From positions 1 through 32,996 of the forward strand of contig JACQFK010000194.1 in the NCBI GenBank assembly GCA_016200125.1: a stretch of DNA of 32,996 bases. Direction: 5' to 3'. Source of the stretch: Planctomycetota bacterium. Its GTDB lineage: Bacteria; Planctomycetota; MHYJ01; JACPRB01. Within the stretch, counting starts at the first letter, position 1; every line of letters begins with the position of its first letter. The notes below the pieces were generated by a model. That model was not told the DNA's origin. It did not search any database and saw only the letters and a list, made by a program, of their open reading frames with translations. This document shows, in pieces, positions 15,912-24,290 of the stretch. The position numbers and the translations under genes were made by a program.

Positions 15912-17009
15912 GTGAACGCCGCCGTCCTCTCCGCGGTCGGAGCGCCGCTCCGGATCGAGGAGCTCCGCCATCCCGAGCCCAAGGAGGGCGAAGTCCGGAT
16001 CAGGATCGCCGCCTGCGGCGTCTGCCATTCCGACCTCCACATCGCCAAGGGCGATCTCAAGTTCCCGATGCCGGTCGTCCTCGGCCACGAGATCTCCGGC
16101 AGGGTCGACGCCCTGGGCCCCGGCGTCGAGGGGTTCAAGCCGGGCGACCGCGTCGTCTCCAGCTTCATCATGCCCTGCGGCCGCTGCCCGTCCTGCAGCC
16201 GCGGACGGGACGACCTCTGCGAGACCTATTTCGCGTTCAACCGCGTGAAGGGCGTGCTCTACGACGGCCAGAGCCGCCTCTTCCGGCCGGACGGGACGCC
16301 GGTCGCCATGCAGATGATGGGCGGGATGGCCCAGTACGCGATCGTCCCGAAGACCGACGTCTTCCCGCTGCCCGAGAACCTGCCGCTCGAGGAGTCCTGC
16401 ATCCTGGGCTGCGCGCTGATGACGGCCTACGGGGCCCTCAAGAACGCGGCGCAGCTCCGCGAAGGGCAGACGGTCGCGGTCGTGGGCGCCGGCGGCGTGG
16501 GTTCGAACGTGATCGCGCTTGCGCGGGTCTTCGGCGCGAAGCAGGTGATCGCCGTGGACGTGCGGGAGGACAAGCTCGAGGCCGCCCGCGCGCTCGGCGC
16601 CACGGACGTGATCGACGCCCGGAGCTCCGAGCCTCTCGCGCAGCTGCAGGCCCTGACGCAGGGCCGCGGCGTCGACGTCGCCATTGAGGCGATCGGCCGT
16701 CCCGAGACCGTCCTGCAGGCCTTCCAGATGGTTTCGGACGGCGGCCGCGTCGTCCTGATCGGCGTCGCGCCGATGGACGCGGTCGCGCCGATCGGCATAA
16801 CACGGCTCGTGCGCCGGGGCATCACGATCACCGGCTCGTTCGGCTGCCGGGTCCGGACCGACATGCCGGAACTGATCGCGATGGCGGCCGCGGGCCGCTT
16901 CGACGTCCGCGCCTCGATCACGCGGCGCTACCGGCTGGAGCAGATCAACGAGGCCTACGGGGCGATGGAGCGCGGCGAGATCGTGGGACGGGCCATCGTC
17001 CTCCTGTGA
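15912..17009 (+). CDS. zinc-dependent alcohol dehydrogenase (MDR family)
   Basis: A 365-residue cytoplasmic NAD(P)-linked dehydrogenase. Catalytic zinc ligands lie in CGVCHSDLH and in the LGHEISG motif. The structural zinc site is CGRCPSCSRGRDDLC, complete with four cysteines. The nucleotide fold is marked by VVGAGGVGSN and an acidic end to the second strand (AVDVRED), favouring NAD. I chose the GTG at 15912 (VNAAVLSAVG) because the family starts here and an upstream ATG at 15864 lies inside the previous gene. The stop overlaps the GTG start of the acyltransferase gene. The alcohol or polyol substrate is unknown. Confidence 0.9.
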   Translation: MNAAVLSAVGAPLRIEELRHPEPKEGEVRIRIAACGVCHSDLHIAKGDLKFPMPVVLGHEISGRVDALGPGVEGFKPGDRVVSSFIMPCGRCPSCSRGRDDLCETYFAFNRVKGVLYDGQSRLFRPDGTPVAMQMMGGMAQYAIVPKTDVFPLPENLPLEESCILGCALMTAYGALKNAAQLREGQTVAVVGAGGVGSNVIALARVFGAKQVIAVDVREDKLEAARALGATDVIDARSSEPLAQLQALTQGRGVDVAIEAIGRPETVLQAFQMVSDGGRVVLIGVAPMDAVAPIGITRLVRRGITITGSFGCRVRTDMPELIAMAAAGRFDVRASITRRYRLEQINEAYGAMERGEIVGRAIVLL

Positions 17010-18181
17010 CCACGGGCAGAGTTCACGGTCTTGACGCCTGCCGCGCGGCGGCGATGATGCTCGGCCTCTTCTTCCACGGCGCCATCTCGTTCCTCGAGAC
17101 GCCGATCCCGTGGGCGATCCGCGACCGCTCGACGGACTTCGGCGTCGACGCGCTCGTCTGGATCTGCCACACCTTCCGGATGCCGGTGTTCTTCCTGCTG
17201 GCGGGGTTTTTCGGGCGCCTGCTCTACGTGAAGCTGGGCCCCGTCGCGTTCCTCCGCCACCGGGCGAAACGGCTCCTCGTGCCGTTCGTCGTGACCCTCG
17301 TGCCGCTGATGCCGACGCTCTTCTTCCTCTGGCAATGGGGCATGGCCCGGCAGCCGAACCGGGGACCCTGGGTCGGCCTGGATGCGACCTCGATCCATCC
17401 GGGAGAGATGAGGCCGAATCCCGGCCACCTGTGGTTCCTCTACTACCTGATGATGATCCTCGGGGCGATGGTGCTGATCCTAATCGCCGCGCGGCAGCTT
17501 CCCTTTGAACGCGTGCTCCAGAACCTGGACCGCTTCCTCGGGGCGTTGATCCGGCTGCGGCTGGTCCTCTTCGTGATGGCGATCCCGACGGCGGCGACGC
17601 TCCACCCCATGATCTCGCTCTCGGCGGATACTCCCTTCGACTTCGTTCCGCAGCTGAGAATCCTGGCGTACTACTTCGTCTTCGTCTCCTTCGGCTGGCT
17701 CCTCCACCGGCAGCCGGATCTGGTCGCGGAGTTGGGGCGTGGTCTGTGGATCCCCCTGGGACTGGCGGTGATCACCATCGTCCCCCTCAGCACGGCGGTG
17801 GAAAAGGTCGTCCAGTACGGGCGTCCGCTGAATCCGCTCGTCTGGATTGTGTCGCTCTACCTGAGTGGGCTCTTCGGCTGGTCGATGGTGATCCTGTTCC
17901 TGGGGGCCTTCGTGAAGTGGGGCGAGCGGCAGCGGCCCTGGGTGTCGTACCTGTCGGACGCGTCCTACTGGTGCTACCTGGTCCACCTGCCGGTCGTCGT
18001 CGCGCTCCAGATCCTCGCCGCCGATCTCGAGTGGCCGGGTCTGCTCAAGTACGCGATGATCATGACGGCGACGATCGCGGTCTGCCTGGGAACCTACCAG
18101 GCCTTCGTCCGCTACACCTTCATCGGCACGACGCTCAACGGCCGGCGCGAACGTCCGGAGCCCGCGCCGGTCAGTCCTTGA
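17006..18181 (+). CDS. membrane acyltransferase (acyltransferase 3 / OpgC-like)
   Basis: A 391-residue integral membrane protein with about ten hydrophobic segments. The N-terminal GLDACRAAAMMLGLFFHGAISF carries the conserved histidine of the acyltransferase 3 family, and RMPVFFLLAGFFG plus RAKRLLVPF follow as expected. Family members O-acylate glycans, lipids or antibiotics; some, such as OpgC, add succinyl groups to periplasmic glucans. The GTG start overlaps the TGA of the alcohol dehydrogenase gene, so they are translated as a pair. The 3' end overlaps the convergent serine hydrolase gene by 11 bases. The acceptor is unknown. Confidence 0.85.
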   Translation: MTTGRVHGLDACRAAAMMLGLFFHGAISFLETPIPWAIRDRSTDFGVDALVWICHTFRMPVFFLLAGFFGRLLYVKLGPVAFLRHRAKRLLVPFVVTLVPLMPTLFFLWQWGMARQPNRGPWVGLDATSIHPGEMRPNPGHLWFLYYLMMILGAMVLILIAARQLPFERVLQNLDRFLGALIRLRLVLFVMAIPTAATLHPMISLSADTPFDFVPQLRILAYYFVFVSFGWLLHRQPDLVAELGRGLWIPLGLAVITIVPLSTAVEKVVQYGRPLNPLVWIVSLYLSGLFGWSMVILFLGAFVKWGERQRPWVSYLSDASYWCYLVHLPVVVALQILAADLEWPGLLKYAMIMTATIAVCLGTYQAFVRYTFIGTTLNGRRERPEPAPVSP

Positions 18182-19358
18182 AGGCGGCGACGGCGATCGA
18201 CTGAAGCGACTTGCGCAGGTCCGACGCGTCGCCGTTGGGGAAGCCCGAGCGCTGGACCATGAGGATGAAGATCATCTCCTTCCCCGGATCGATCCAGCCC
18301 TGCGTGCCGAAGGCGCCGCCGTGGCCGTAGGTGCCGGGAGAAAGCATCTCGGTGACGCCCGTCGGCTTGCCCACGATCTGCCACCCGAGGCCCATGACGA
18401 TGCCGTCGGTGAATCCCGCGCGCAGGTCGCCGGTGTGGTTGCGCGTCATCTTCTCGACGGCCGCCTCGCTCAGGTAGCGCTTTCCGTCCGCGGTCCCTCG
18501 GTTGAGCATCATCTGGTAGATCTTGAGCAGGTCGGCGGCGCTGGAGAAGAGCCCGCCGGCGGGCAGCGGGAAGCGGCCGCCCACGGCGTCGCCGAGAAAG
18601 TTCTCGGATCGGGCCAGTCCCTCCTTGTCCTTCTTGTAGAGCGTGGCGACGCGGGCCTTCTGGTCGGCATTCGGGTAGAAGAACGTGTCCTTCATCCCCA
18701 GGGGCCGGAAGAGCCGCTCCTCGAGGAAGGCCTCGTAGGACTTGCCGGAGACGACCTCGATGATCCGACCCAGCGTATCGATGCCCGTGTTGCAGTAGGC
18801 CCACTTGGTCCCCGGCTCGAATTCCAGCGGCCACTGCGAGATCGCGATCGTCGCCTCCGCCAGCGTGCGGTTGCGCTTGGAATAGAGATCGCCGAACCCG
18901 GGCGGCGTCCCGCCTCGGAGGCCCGACGTGTGGGTCAGCAGGTCCTTGACCGTGATCGGCCGCGGGGGCTTCCCGAGCGTGATCGCGGCGCCCTCCTTCT
19001 TCAGGATGAGCTGCTGCCCTCGGAATTCCGGCAGGTGCTTCTCGACGGCGTCGTCGATCGAGAGCTTGCCCTCCTCCTCGAGCATCGCGATGCCCATCGC
19101 GGTCACGGGCTTCGTCATCGACGCGATCTGGAAGATCGAGTCGGGTTTCATCGGGGTCTTCGCCTCGATGTCCTGCCAGCCGACGGCCTCGAGGCTGACG
19201 ACCTTCCCCTTCCGGGCGACCAGCGTCACGGTGCCCGAGGTCTGGTGGCGGTCGACGTAGCCCTGGAACTCCGTGCGGATCGCGGAGAGCTTCGCGTCCT
19301 CCTGCGGCGCGAGGGCGCAACCCAGGAGGAGCAGGAGGGCCGGATGAAGCCGTCTCAT
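18171..19358 (-). CDS. serine hydrolase, class C beta-lactamase-like lipoprotein
   Basis: A 395-residue protein with a lipobox (LLLLGC, C14), so probably membrane-anchored in the periplasm. The three motifs of the penicillin-recognising fold are present: S80-M-T-K83, YCNTG and GHGGAFG. This places it with class C beta-lactamase, DD-peptidase and esterase EstB relatives; most such genes are esterases or peptidases rather than drug-resistance enzymes. The ATG at 19358 is preceded by AAAGGA at 8 bases; a GTG at 19373 would swallow that site. It ends inside the convergent acyltransferase gene. Confidence 0.88.
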   Translation of the reverse strand: MRRLHPALLLLLGCALAPQEDAKLSAIRTEFQGYVDRHQTSGTVTLVARKGKVVSLEAVGWQDIEAKTPMKPDSIFQIASMTKPVTAMGIAMLEEEGKLSIDDAVEKHLPEFRGQQLILKKEGAAITLGKPPRPITVKDLLTHTSGLRGGTPPGFGDLYSKRNRTLAEATIAISQWPLEFEPGTKWAYCNTGIDTLGRIIEVVSGKSYEAFLEERLFRPLGMKDTFFYPNADQKARVATLYKKDKEGLARSENFLGDAVGGRFPLPAGGLFSSAADLLKIYQMMLNRGTADGKRYLSEAAVEKMTRNHTGDLRAGFTDGIVMGLGWQIVGKPTGVTEMLSPGTYGHGGAFGTQGWIDPGKEMIFILMVQRSGFPNGDASDLRKSLQSIAVAAFKD

Positions 19359-19458
19359 GGGGGATCCTTTCACAGGGGGAATCGGAGTGATAGCAGGTTC
19401 CCGCCTCCGAAGCGAGGGAAAGGTGTCGGCGGCGGACGATCCGGGCGGAGATCCGCGT

Positions 19459-19464
19459 TACACT
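19459..19464 (+). promoter_or_regulatory. putative -10 box of the ferredoxin/MBL gene
   Basis: TACACT is followed by 8 bases (AGGAGCCG) and the ATG at 19473. The AGGAG could act as a ribosome-binding site only if transcription starts very close to it. No -35 is visible. Confidence 0.35.
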
Positions 19465-19472
19465 AGGAGCCG

Positions 19473-20327
19473 ATGGCGGATTTCCGGAAGAAGCTGGACG
19501 GAAACGCGCCGGGCGAGTTCTACGTCGACTCGTCCTGCATCGACTGCGACCTCTGCCGCCAGATCGCTCCCGACGTGTTCCGCGAAGCGGGCGACGCCTC
19601 GGTCGTCCACCGCCAGCCCGTCGCGGCGCCGGACTTCCTCCGCGCGGAGATGGCGCTCGTGGCCTGCCCCACGGCCTCGATTGGAACGCTGACGAAGCGC
19701 GATCTCGCCGCGGCCGTCGCCGCGTTTCCGGAGCGGATCGAGGACGACGTGCACTTCTGCGGCTTCGCCTCCGAGGATTCGTACGGCGGCTCGAGCTACC
19801 TGATCGCCCGGCCCGGCGGGAATGTGCTCGTCGATTCGCCGAGATTCAGCGAGCCGCTGGTCCGGCGGATCGAATCGATGGGCGGCCTGCGCTGGATGTT
19901 CCTCACCCACCAGGACGACGTGGCCGATCACGACAAGTTCCGCCGGCGCTTCGGTTGCGACCGGATCATGCACGCGGAGGACGCGGGATTCCCGGTCGAG
20001 CGGACGATCGAAGGGCGGGACGCGGTCCGGCTCGACGACGACCTCCTCGTGATTCCCGTGCCCGGCCATACCGCGGGGAGCCAGGCGCTTCTGTTTCGCG
20101 ACAAGTTCCTCTTCAGCGGCGATCACGTCTGGTGGGATCCGGCTGCCGCCCGGCTGCACGCGTCGCGCCGCTACTGCTGGCATTCCTGGAGCGAGCAGAG
20201 GCGCTCGATGGAACGGCTGCTCGACGCATCGTTCGAATGGGTCCTTCCGGGCCACGGGGCGCGCCGCCACGCGCCGGCGGCGGAGCTGCGCCGGATGATC
20301 GGCGAGCTTGCGGCCCGGATGGCCTGA
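19473..20327 (+). CDS. ferredoxin-metallo-beta-lactamase fusion
   Basis: A 284-residue protein joining two domains. Residues 15-75 are a single-cluster ferredoxin with C22, C25, C28 (CIDCDLCRQIAP) and C65 (ACPTASIG). The rest is a metallo-beta-lactamase fold with PGHTAGSQ, SGDHVWWD and LPGHG. The usual HxHxDH metal motif is altered to THQDDVADH, where the second histidine is replaced by Asp. I recall this variant in a family of ferredoxin-linked MBL proteins in planctomycetes and cyanobacteria. The fusion suggests a redox or iron-sulfur-dependent hydrolase, but the substrate is unknown. No leader, so cytoplasmic. Confidence 0.85.
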   Translation: MADFRKKLDGNAPGEFYVDSSCIDCDLCRQIAPDVFREAGDASVVHRQPVAAPDFLRAEMALVACPTASIGTLTKRDLAAAVAAFPERIEDDVHFCGFASEDSYGGSSYLIARPGGNVLVDSPRFSEPLVRRIESMGGLRWMFLTHQDDVADHDKFRRRFGCDRIMHAEDAGFPVERTIEGRDAVRLDDDLLVIPVPGHTAGSQALLFRDKFLFSGDHVWWDPAAARLHASRRYCWHSWSEQRRSMERLLDASFEWVLPGHGARRHAPAAELRRMIGELAARMA

Positions 20328-20403
20328 ATCCCCGTTCCCCGGTCGCAATTCGCGCGCCTCAGGTCACTCTATGCCGGCAGCCGGTCCGCCTCGGTGCGCG
20401 TGC

Positions 20404-20409
20404 TATAAT
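20404..20409 (+). promoter_or_regulatory. putative -10 box (TATAAT) of the zinc-ribbon protein gene
   Basis: A perfect -10 hexamer lies 20 bases before the ATG at 20430, with GGGAGAG between as ribosome-binding site. No convincing -35 is seen at the right distance. Confidence 0.5.
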
Positions 20410-20429
20410 TAGTTGAACCCGGGAGAGTC

Positions 20430-22226
20430 ATGGGCAAGGAAATCGTCTACTGCGGAGGATGCGGGAAGAGTCTTCGCGAAGACGACTTCAGCCGGGGCAA
20501 GGCCCACCAGGTCGACCACCGGCCCTTCTGCACCGATTGCAAGGCCGCGCCGTCCCAGCACCAGACCTCCGCCAGGCTGGCCGCCCAGACGAAAAGCTCC
20601 GGCGGCCGCTTCGCGCCCGCGGCCGCGCCGTCGACGCGGCGGCGCCGGGCCGAGGAGTCCTCGAAAACCCCGCTCCTGATCGGCGCGGCCCTGGTCGCCG
20701 CCGCCCTCGTCGCCCTGCTTGTCATGGCGCTCGGCTCGGGCGACCGCGCCTCGAGCCTGCCGCCGCCCGATCCGACTCCTCCGCCTCCGCGACCGGCGGG
20801 AGGCGCCGCGGCGCCGAAGCCTCCGCGCCCTTCGCCGGCGGAGACCGACCGCGCGGCCGCCGCGATCCGGGACCTCGAGGCCTTTTCGATCGCCTCGGAC
20901 AACGCGGTGGCGATCCTCCAGCGTTGTGAGGAGGTCCGACCGGTCGTGCGAGGGACCTCCCTAGAGCCGCGGCTGAAGGACATCGAGGAACGCGCGAAGG
21001 AGACCCGCCGGACCCGGCAGCTGGCGGCTTCGCTCGAGGAGGTGTCGAAGCTTCGGGCCTTCGATCCCCAGCACGAACGCAAGGAGGAGGTCCTGAGGCT
21101 CCTGAGGGCCACGCTCGCCATCGCCGGCCCGCGCCGGGCGGAAGTCGAGGAGATCATCCGCGCCTACGAGAAGGAGTCGCCGGCGAACGTGACGCGGCCG
21201 CCGCCCCCGCCTGCGGCGGGCGGCCCGCTCCTGGGACCCTTCGACTGCGACGCCTCGGGCTGCATCAACCACTGGCTCGTCCTGGGTCCCTTCGGCAATC
21301 GCGCCCACCGGGAGGGGCTCTACGACAACGACCTGCTCACTTCCGAGGACACCTACGTGCCCGCGGCGGGGCTCGACGTGTCGACTCGCGAGGGCGGCCG
21401 GGTCCGCTGGACGGCGGTCGTCGTGAGCGACGGCAAGCTCCTCTTCCGGACGATCGATGCGCTGGGCCTCGCCTCGAAGCCCGCGGCCCCCGCGATCGCC
21501 TACGCCGCCTGCTGGGTGACGGCGGAGCGGGACATGGAGATCAAGTTCCGGATCCAGGGGGAGACGGGCTATTACCTGAAGCTCGACGGCAAGCGTCTCC
21601 GCAATCACTCCCCCGGCCAGCCCTTCTCGGGGCCCGAGGACGTCTTCAACGTCAAGCTCACCCAGGGACCGCACCTGCTGCTCTTCAAGGTCGCCACGAT
21701 CGGCGAGCCCTTCGGAGTGCGGCTGCGCCTGGCGAGCCTGGCCGGCCCGCCCGCTCCGGGGCTCAAGATCTGGAACCAGCCGCCCGTCACGAGGAAGACC
21801 CTCTTCGCCGCGTCCTTCAACGCCGGTCTCGACGGCTTCCAGAACGGGGAACTCGTGGAGGGCGGCGTCGACGGGACCAAGGCCCTCTCGGTCAGCAAGG
21901 ACGCCGCCTGGGTGGAGAACTTCCTGAATCAGCCCATCACGTCCGAGACTACGATCCGGTTCAAGGTGAAGCCCCTGATCGATCTCCCGTCGTTCCAGGT
22001 CATGATGTGGTCGGCCAAGACGCGGCTGAACTACTGGTATCACCTCAAGAATCTCAAGAAGGGGGAGTGGACCCCGGTCGAACTGAGGCTCTCTGCCCTG
22101 CGCGGCGGCTACAAGATGGACGGCCCGAGCGTCGAAGGGGAGCAGCCGGTCAGCCTGCGGTTCTACTTCGAGGAGACGGTCCCGGGCAGCCGGGCGCTCG
22201 TCGACGATCTCGAAATCCTCGAGTAA
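20430..22226 (+). CDS. zinc-ribbon, membrane-anchored surface protein
   Basis: A 598-residue protein of unknown function. Residues 8-37 hold two CxxC pairs (C8, C11, C34, C37), a zinc-ribbon-like knuckle that would be cytoplasmic. After a charged linker, one membrane helix spans about 82-101. Outside follow a proline-rich stretch, a predicted helical or coiled segment (about 145-245), a second proline tract, then INHWLVLGPFGN and GYYLKLDGKRLRNHSP, which resemble a PA14-like or beta-sandwich binding domain. A C-terminal jelly-roll-like domain (ASFNAGLDGFQNGEL to VDDLEILE) resembles carbohydrate-binding modules. A link between internal redox or zinc state and an external binding domain is possible but inferred. 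Confidence 0.75.
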   Translation: MGKEIVYCGGCGKSLREDDFSRGKAHQVDHRPFCTDCKAAPSQHQTSARLAAQTKSSGGRFAPAAAPSTRRRRAEESSKTPLLIGAALVAAALVALLVMALGSGDRASSLPPPDPTPPPPRPAGGAAAPKPPRPSPAETDRAAAAIRDLEAFSIASDNAVAILQRCEEVRPVVRGTSLEPRLKDIEERAKETRRTRQLAASLEEVSKLRAFDPQHERKEEVLRLLRATLAIAGPRRAEVEEIIRAYEKESPANVTRPPPPPAAGGPLLGPFDCDASGCINHWLVLGPFGNRAHREGLYDNDLLTSEDTYVPAAGLDVSTREGGRVRWTAVVVSDGKLLFRTIDALGLASKPAAPAIAYAACWVTAERDMEIKFRIQGETGYYLKLDGKRLRNHSPGQPFSGPEDVFNVKLTQGPHLLLFKVATIGEPFGVRLRLASLAGPPAPGLKIWNQPPVTRKTLFAASFNAGLDGFQNGELVEGGVDGTKALSVSKDAAWVENFLNQPITSETTIRFKVKPLIDLPSFQVMMWSAKTRLNYWYHLKNLKKGEWTPVELRLSALRGGYKMDGPSVEGEQPVSLRFYFEETVPGSRALVDDLEILE

Positions 22227-22258
22227 CCCCCGCCCGCGGATCCTTCTGCTACCTATAT

Positions 22259-23134
22259 ATGCACGCCCATGAATTCGCCGCGCGCGCCCGCACGCGCCAG
22301 GAGTCGGGGGACCTGGACGGCGCGATGAGCGACGTCCGCGAGGCGCTTCGCCTCGACCCCCGCCACGCCGAGGCCTTCCACGTGCGGGCCCACATCCGCC
22401 GCGACCGGGGCCAGCTCTGGCGGGCCACCTGGGATTTCAAGCGCGCCGCCCGCCTCGCGCCCCAGGACTTCCGCAACTTCTACTGCCGCGCCGTGGCACG
22501 CCGGCTCCGCCGCGACTGGAGCGGCGCGCTCCGCGATCTCGAGACCGCGCTCCAGATGTGCCCGACCAGCGCCGCCGCTCTCAACTACAGGGGCTTCCTG
22601 CGCCTCGAGCTCGGCCGGCTCGACGAGGCGATGGCCGACTACGACCAGGTGCTCGTCCTGGATCCGAACCACTTCGACGCCGCGCACAACCGTGGCGTCT
22701 GCCTCGAGCGCCTGAAGGACCTGCGCGGCGCCTGGGCCGCCTACACCCAGGCCCTCCGGCTCCGGCCCGACAGCGCCCACGCGTATCACAGCCGCGGCAA
22801 CATCTGCCGCGACCTCGGCGACCTGGAAGGCGCCGCGGCGGACTACGGGTCGTCGCTGCTCCACGATCCGGCCAACGCCGCCGTGGCCCTGAAGCGCGGC
22901 CAGGCTCTGATGTCGCTCCAGCGGCCCGACGAGGCCTACCGGGAGTTCACGCGCGCGACGGAGATCGACCCCGCCTGCGTCGACGCTTTCTGCGGCCGCG
23001 CGGAGGTCTGGAGGCTGCGCGGCGACGCGGCGGGCGTCCGGCGGAATCTCGAAGCCGCGCTCGCGGCGGCGCCCCGGCGCTGGCCGCGGCAGAAGGCCGT
23101 CGAAGCGGAACTGCGCTCCTATCGGAGGTGGTAG
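22259..23134 (+). CDS. TPR repeat protein
   Basis: A 291-residue protein that is nearly all tetratricopeptide repeats, about seven to eight units of 34 residues (for example GDLDGAMSDVREALRLDPRH, GRLDEAMADYDQVLVLDPNH, PDEAYREFTRATEIDPA). Such proteins act as protein-protein scaffolds; the partner is unknown. No leader or membrane helix, so cytoplasmic. The ATG is part of a CTATATATG sequence with no ribosome-binding site, so the start is uncertain; the next in-frame ATG is 22 codons later. It may be co-transcribed with the preceding surface-protein gene (32 bases apart). The end overlaps the convergent ABC gene by 16 bases. Confidence 0.85.
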   Translation: MHAHEFAARARTRQESGDLDGAMSDVREALRLDPRHAEAFHVRAHIRRDRGQLWRATWDFKRAARLAPQDFRNFYCRAVARRLRRDWSGALRDLETALQMCPTSAAALNYRGFLRLELGRLDEAMADYDQVLVLDPNHFDAAHNRGVCLERLKDLRGAWAAYTQALRLRPDSAHAYHSRGNICRDLGDLEGAAADYGSSLLHDPANAAVALKRGQALMSLQRPDEAYREFTRATEIDPACVDAFCGRAEVWRLRGDAAGVRRNLEAALAAAPRRWPRQKAVEAELRSYRRW

Positions 23135-23907
23135 TAGCCCTTTTCCTCCTCCAGCCGGATCTTCATCCGGTAGAGCTCGGAGAGGTTGTCCGCCGTCAGC
23201 ACGTCCTTCTTGGGCCCGTCCCGGTGCACGCGGCCGTCGCGGAGCAGGATCACGCGGCGGATCTCGGGGATCACCTCCTCGATCGCGTGGGTGACCAGGA
23301 TGATCGACGTGCCGCCGCGGGCGAGCTTGCGCATGATCTCGCGGAACTCGTGGACGAGGCGGAGGTCGAGGCTCGTCGTGGGCTCGTCGAGGACCAGCGC
23401 GTCGGGATCGTGGATGAGCGCCCGGCCCAGCAGCATCCGCCGCGCCTCGCCGGAGGACATCTCGGTCATGAGCCGGTCGGCGAGATGACCGACCTCCAGC
23501 CGCTCCAGCACGCGCCAGGCCTTGCGCTCCATGTCCGGCGTGACGCGATGGTTCGACCAGAGTCCCACCGAGCTGAAGAAGCCGGAGACCACGGCCTCCC
23601 AGCCGGAGCATTCGCGCGCGAACTCGTGCTGGAGGTCCATGGAGACGATGCCCAGGTGGCGCCGGAGATCGAAGAGCTCCCAGCGGTCCTTCCCGAGGAT
23701 GCGCATCCGGTAGTCCACGTCGTGGGCGACGGGGTAGAGTTCGCGCGTGAGGAGCTTGAGGAGCGAGGACTTGCCCGAGCCGTTGGGCCCCAGGAGGGCG
23801 ACGTTCTCCCCGACTTCGATCCGGAACGTGAGGCCGTTGAGGACGGGCTTGCCGCCCCGGAGCATCCGGACGTTGTCGAAGTCGAGGAGCGGCGGCCGCT
23901 TCTTCAT
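23119..23907 (-). CDS. ABC-type ATP-binding protein
   Basis: A 262-residue ATPase with Walker A GPNGSGKSS (residues 40-48), signature MSSGEARR, Walker B DALVLDEPT and a TH switch histidine. The layout, with a cytoplasmic domain only and a signature reading SSGE rather than LSGG, recalls the ModF/YlmA-like single-domain group often annotated as molybdenum transport-related. No permease or binding protein lies beside it, so it either serves a distant transporter or works in a non-transport role. It is divergent from the acylphosphatase gene with a 47-base gap. Its 3' end overlaps the TPR gene. Confidence 0.9.
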   Translation of the reverse strand: MKKRPPLLDFDNVRMLRGGKPVLNGLTFRIEVGENVALLGPNGSGKSSLLKLLTRELYPVAHDVDYRMRILGKDRWELFDLRRHLGIVSMDLQHEFARECSGWEAVVSGFFSSVGLWSNHRVTPDMERKAWRVLERLEVGHLADRLMTEMSSGEARRMLLGRALIHDPDALVLDEPTTSLDLRLVHEFREIMRKLARGGTSIILVTHAIEEVIPEIRRVILLRDGRVHRDGPKKDVLTADNLSELYRMKIRLEEEKGYYHLR

Positions 23908-23919
23908 GAGGGAGGTGGA

Positions 23920-23926
23920 ATGATAT
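23920..23926. promoter_or_regulatory. overlapping divergent -10 elements
   Basis: The sequence ATGATAT reads TATCAT on the minus strand (12 bases before the ABC gene's ATG) and TGATAT on the plus strand (28 bases before the acylphosphatase ATG). The two genes could compete for one polymerase site. The -35 regions are weak. Confidence 0.3.
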
Positions 23927-23954
23927 CCTTGCAGCGGGGAGGATGGAAGGATCC

Positions 23955-24290
23955 ATGAACCGGCGCGAATTCCTGTCGGGCACGGCGGCGGCGCTTGCGG
24001 CGCGGTCGCTCTCCTGCACCCTCCGGGTCCATCTCTTCATCTCGGGGACCGTGCAGGGCGTCTCGTTCCGCGCCTCGACCCAGGAGGAGGCGCGGCGCCG
24101 CTCGATCGTGGGATGGGTGAGGAATCTCGAAGACGGCCGGGTCGAGGCGCTGGCGCAGGGGACGAAGGACAAGGTCGACGAACTCGTCGCGTGGTGCCGC
24201 AAGGGCCCGCCCGCCGCGAAGGTGGACAAAGTGGAGGTCTCGGGACGGGAGGTGGGGGACGAGTTCCGGACCTTCGAGGTCCGCTACTGA
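23955..24290 (+). CDS. acylphosphatase with Tat-like leader
   Basis: A 111-residue protein. The last about 90 residues are a complete acylphosphatase, which hydrolyses carboxyl-phosphate bonds: the phosphate loop and catalytic arginine are in GTVQGVSFRAST and the catalytic asparagine is in GWVRNLEDGRVE. Ahead of it is NRREFLSGTAAALAARSLSC, which has the twin-arginine consensus and a small-residue hydrophobic run, ending at a cysteine that might be a weak lipobox. Acylphosphatases are normally cytosolic and lack leaders. I use the ATG at 23955 with GGAAGG upstream; an ATG at 23943 adds four residues. The stop overlaps the convergent arsR-type gene by 7 bases. Confidence 0.85.
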   Translation: MNRREFLSGTAAALAARSLSCTLRVHLFISGTVQGVSFRASTQEEARRRSIVGWVRNLEDGRVEALAQGTKDKVDELVAWCRKGPPAAKVDKVEVSGREVGDEFRTFEVRY

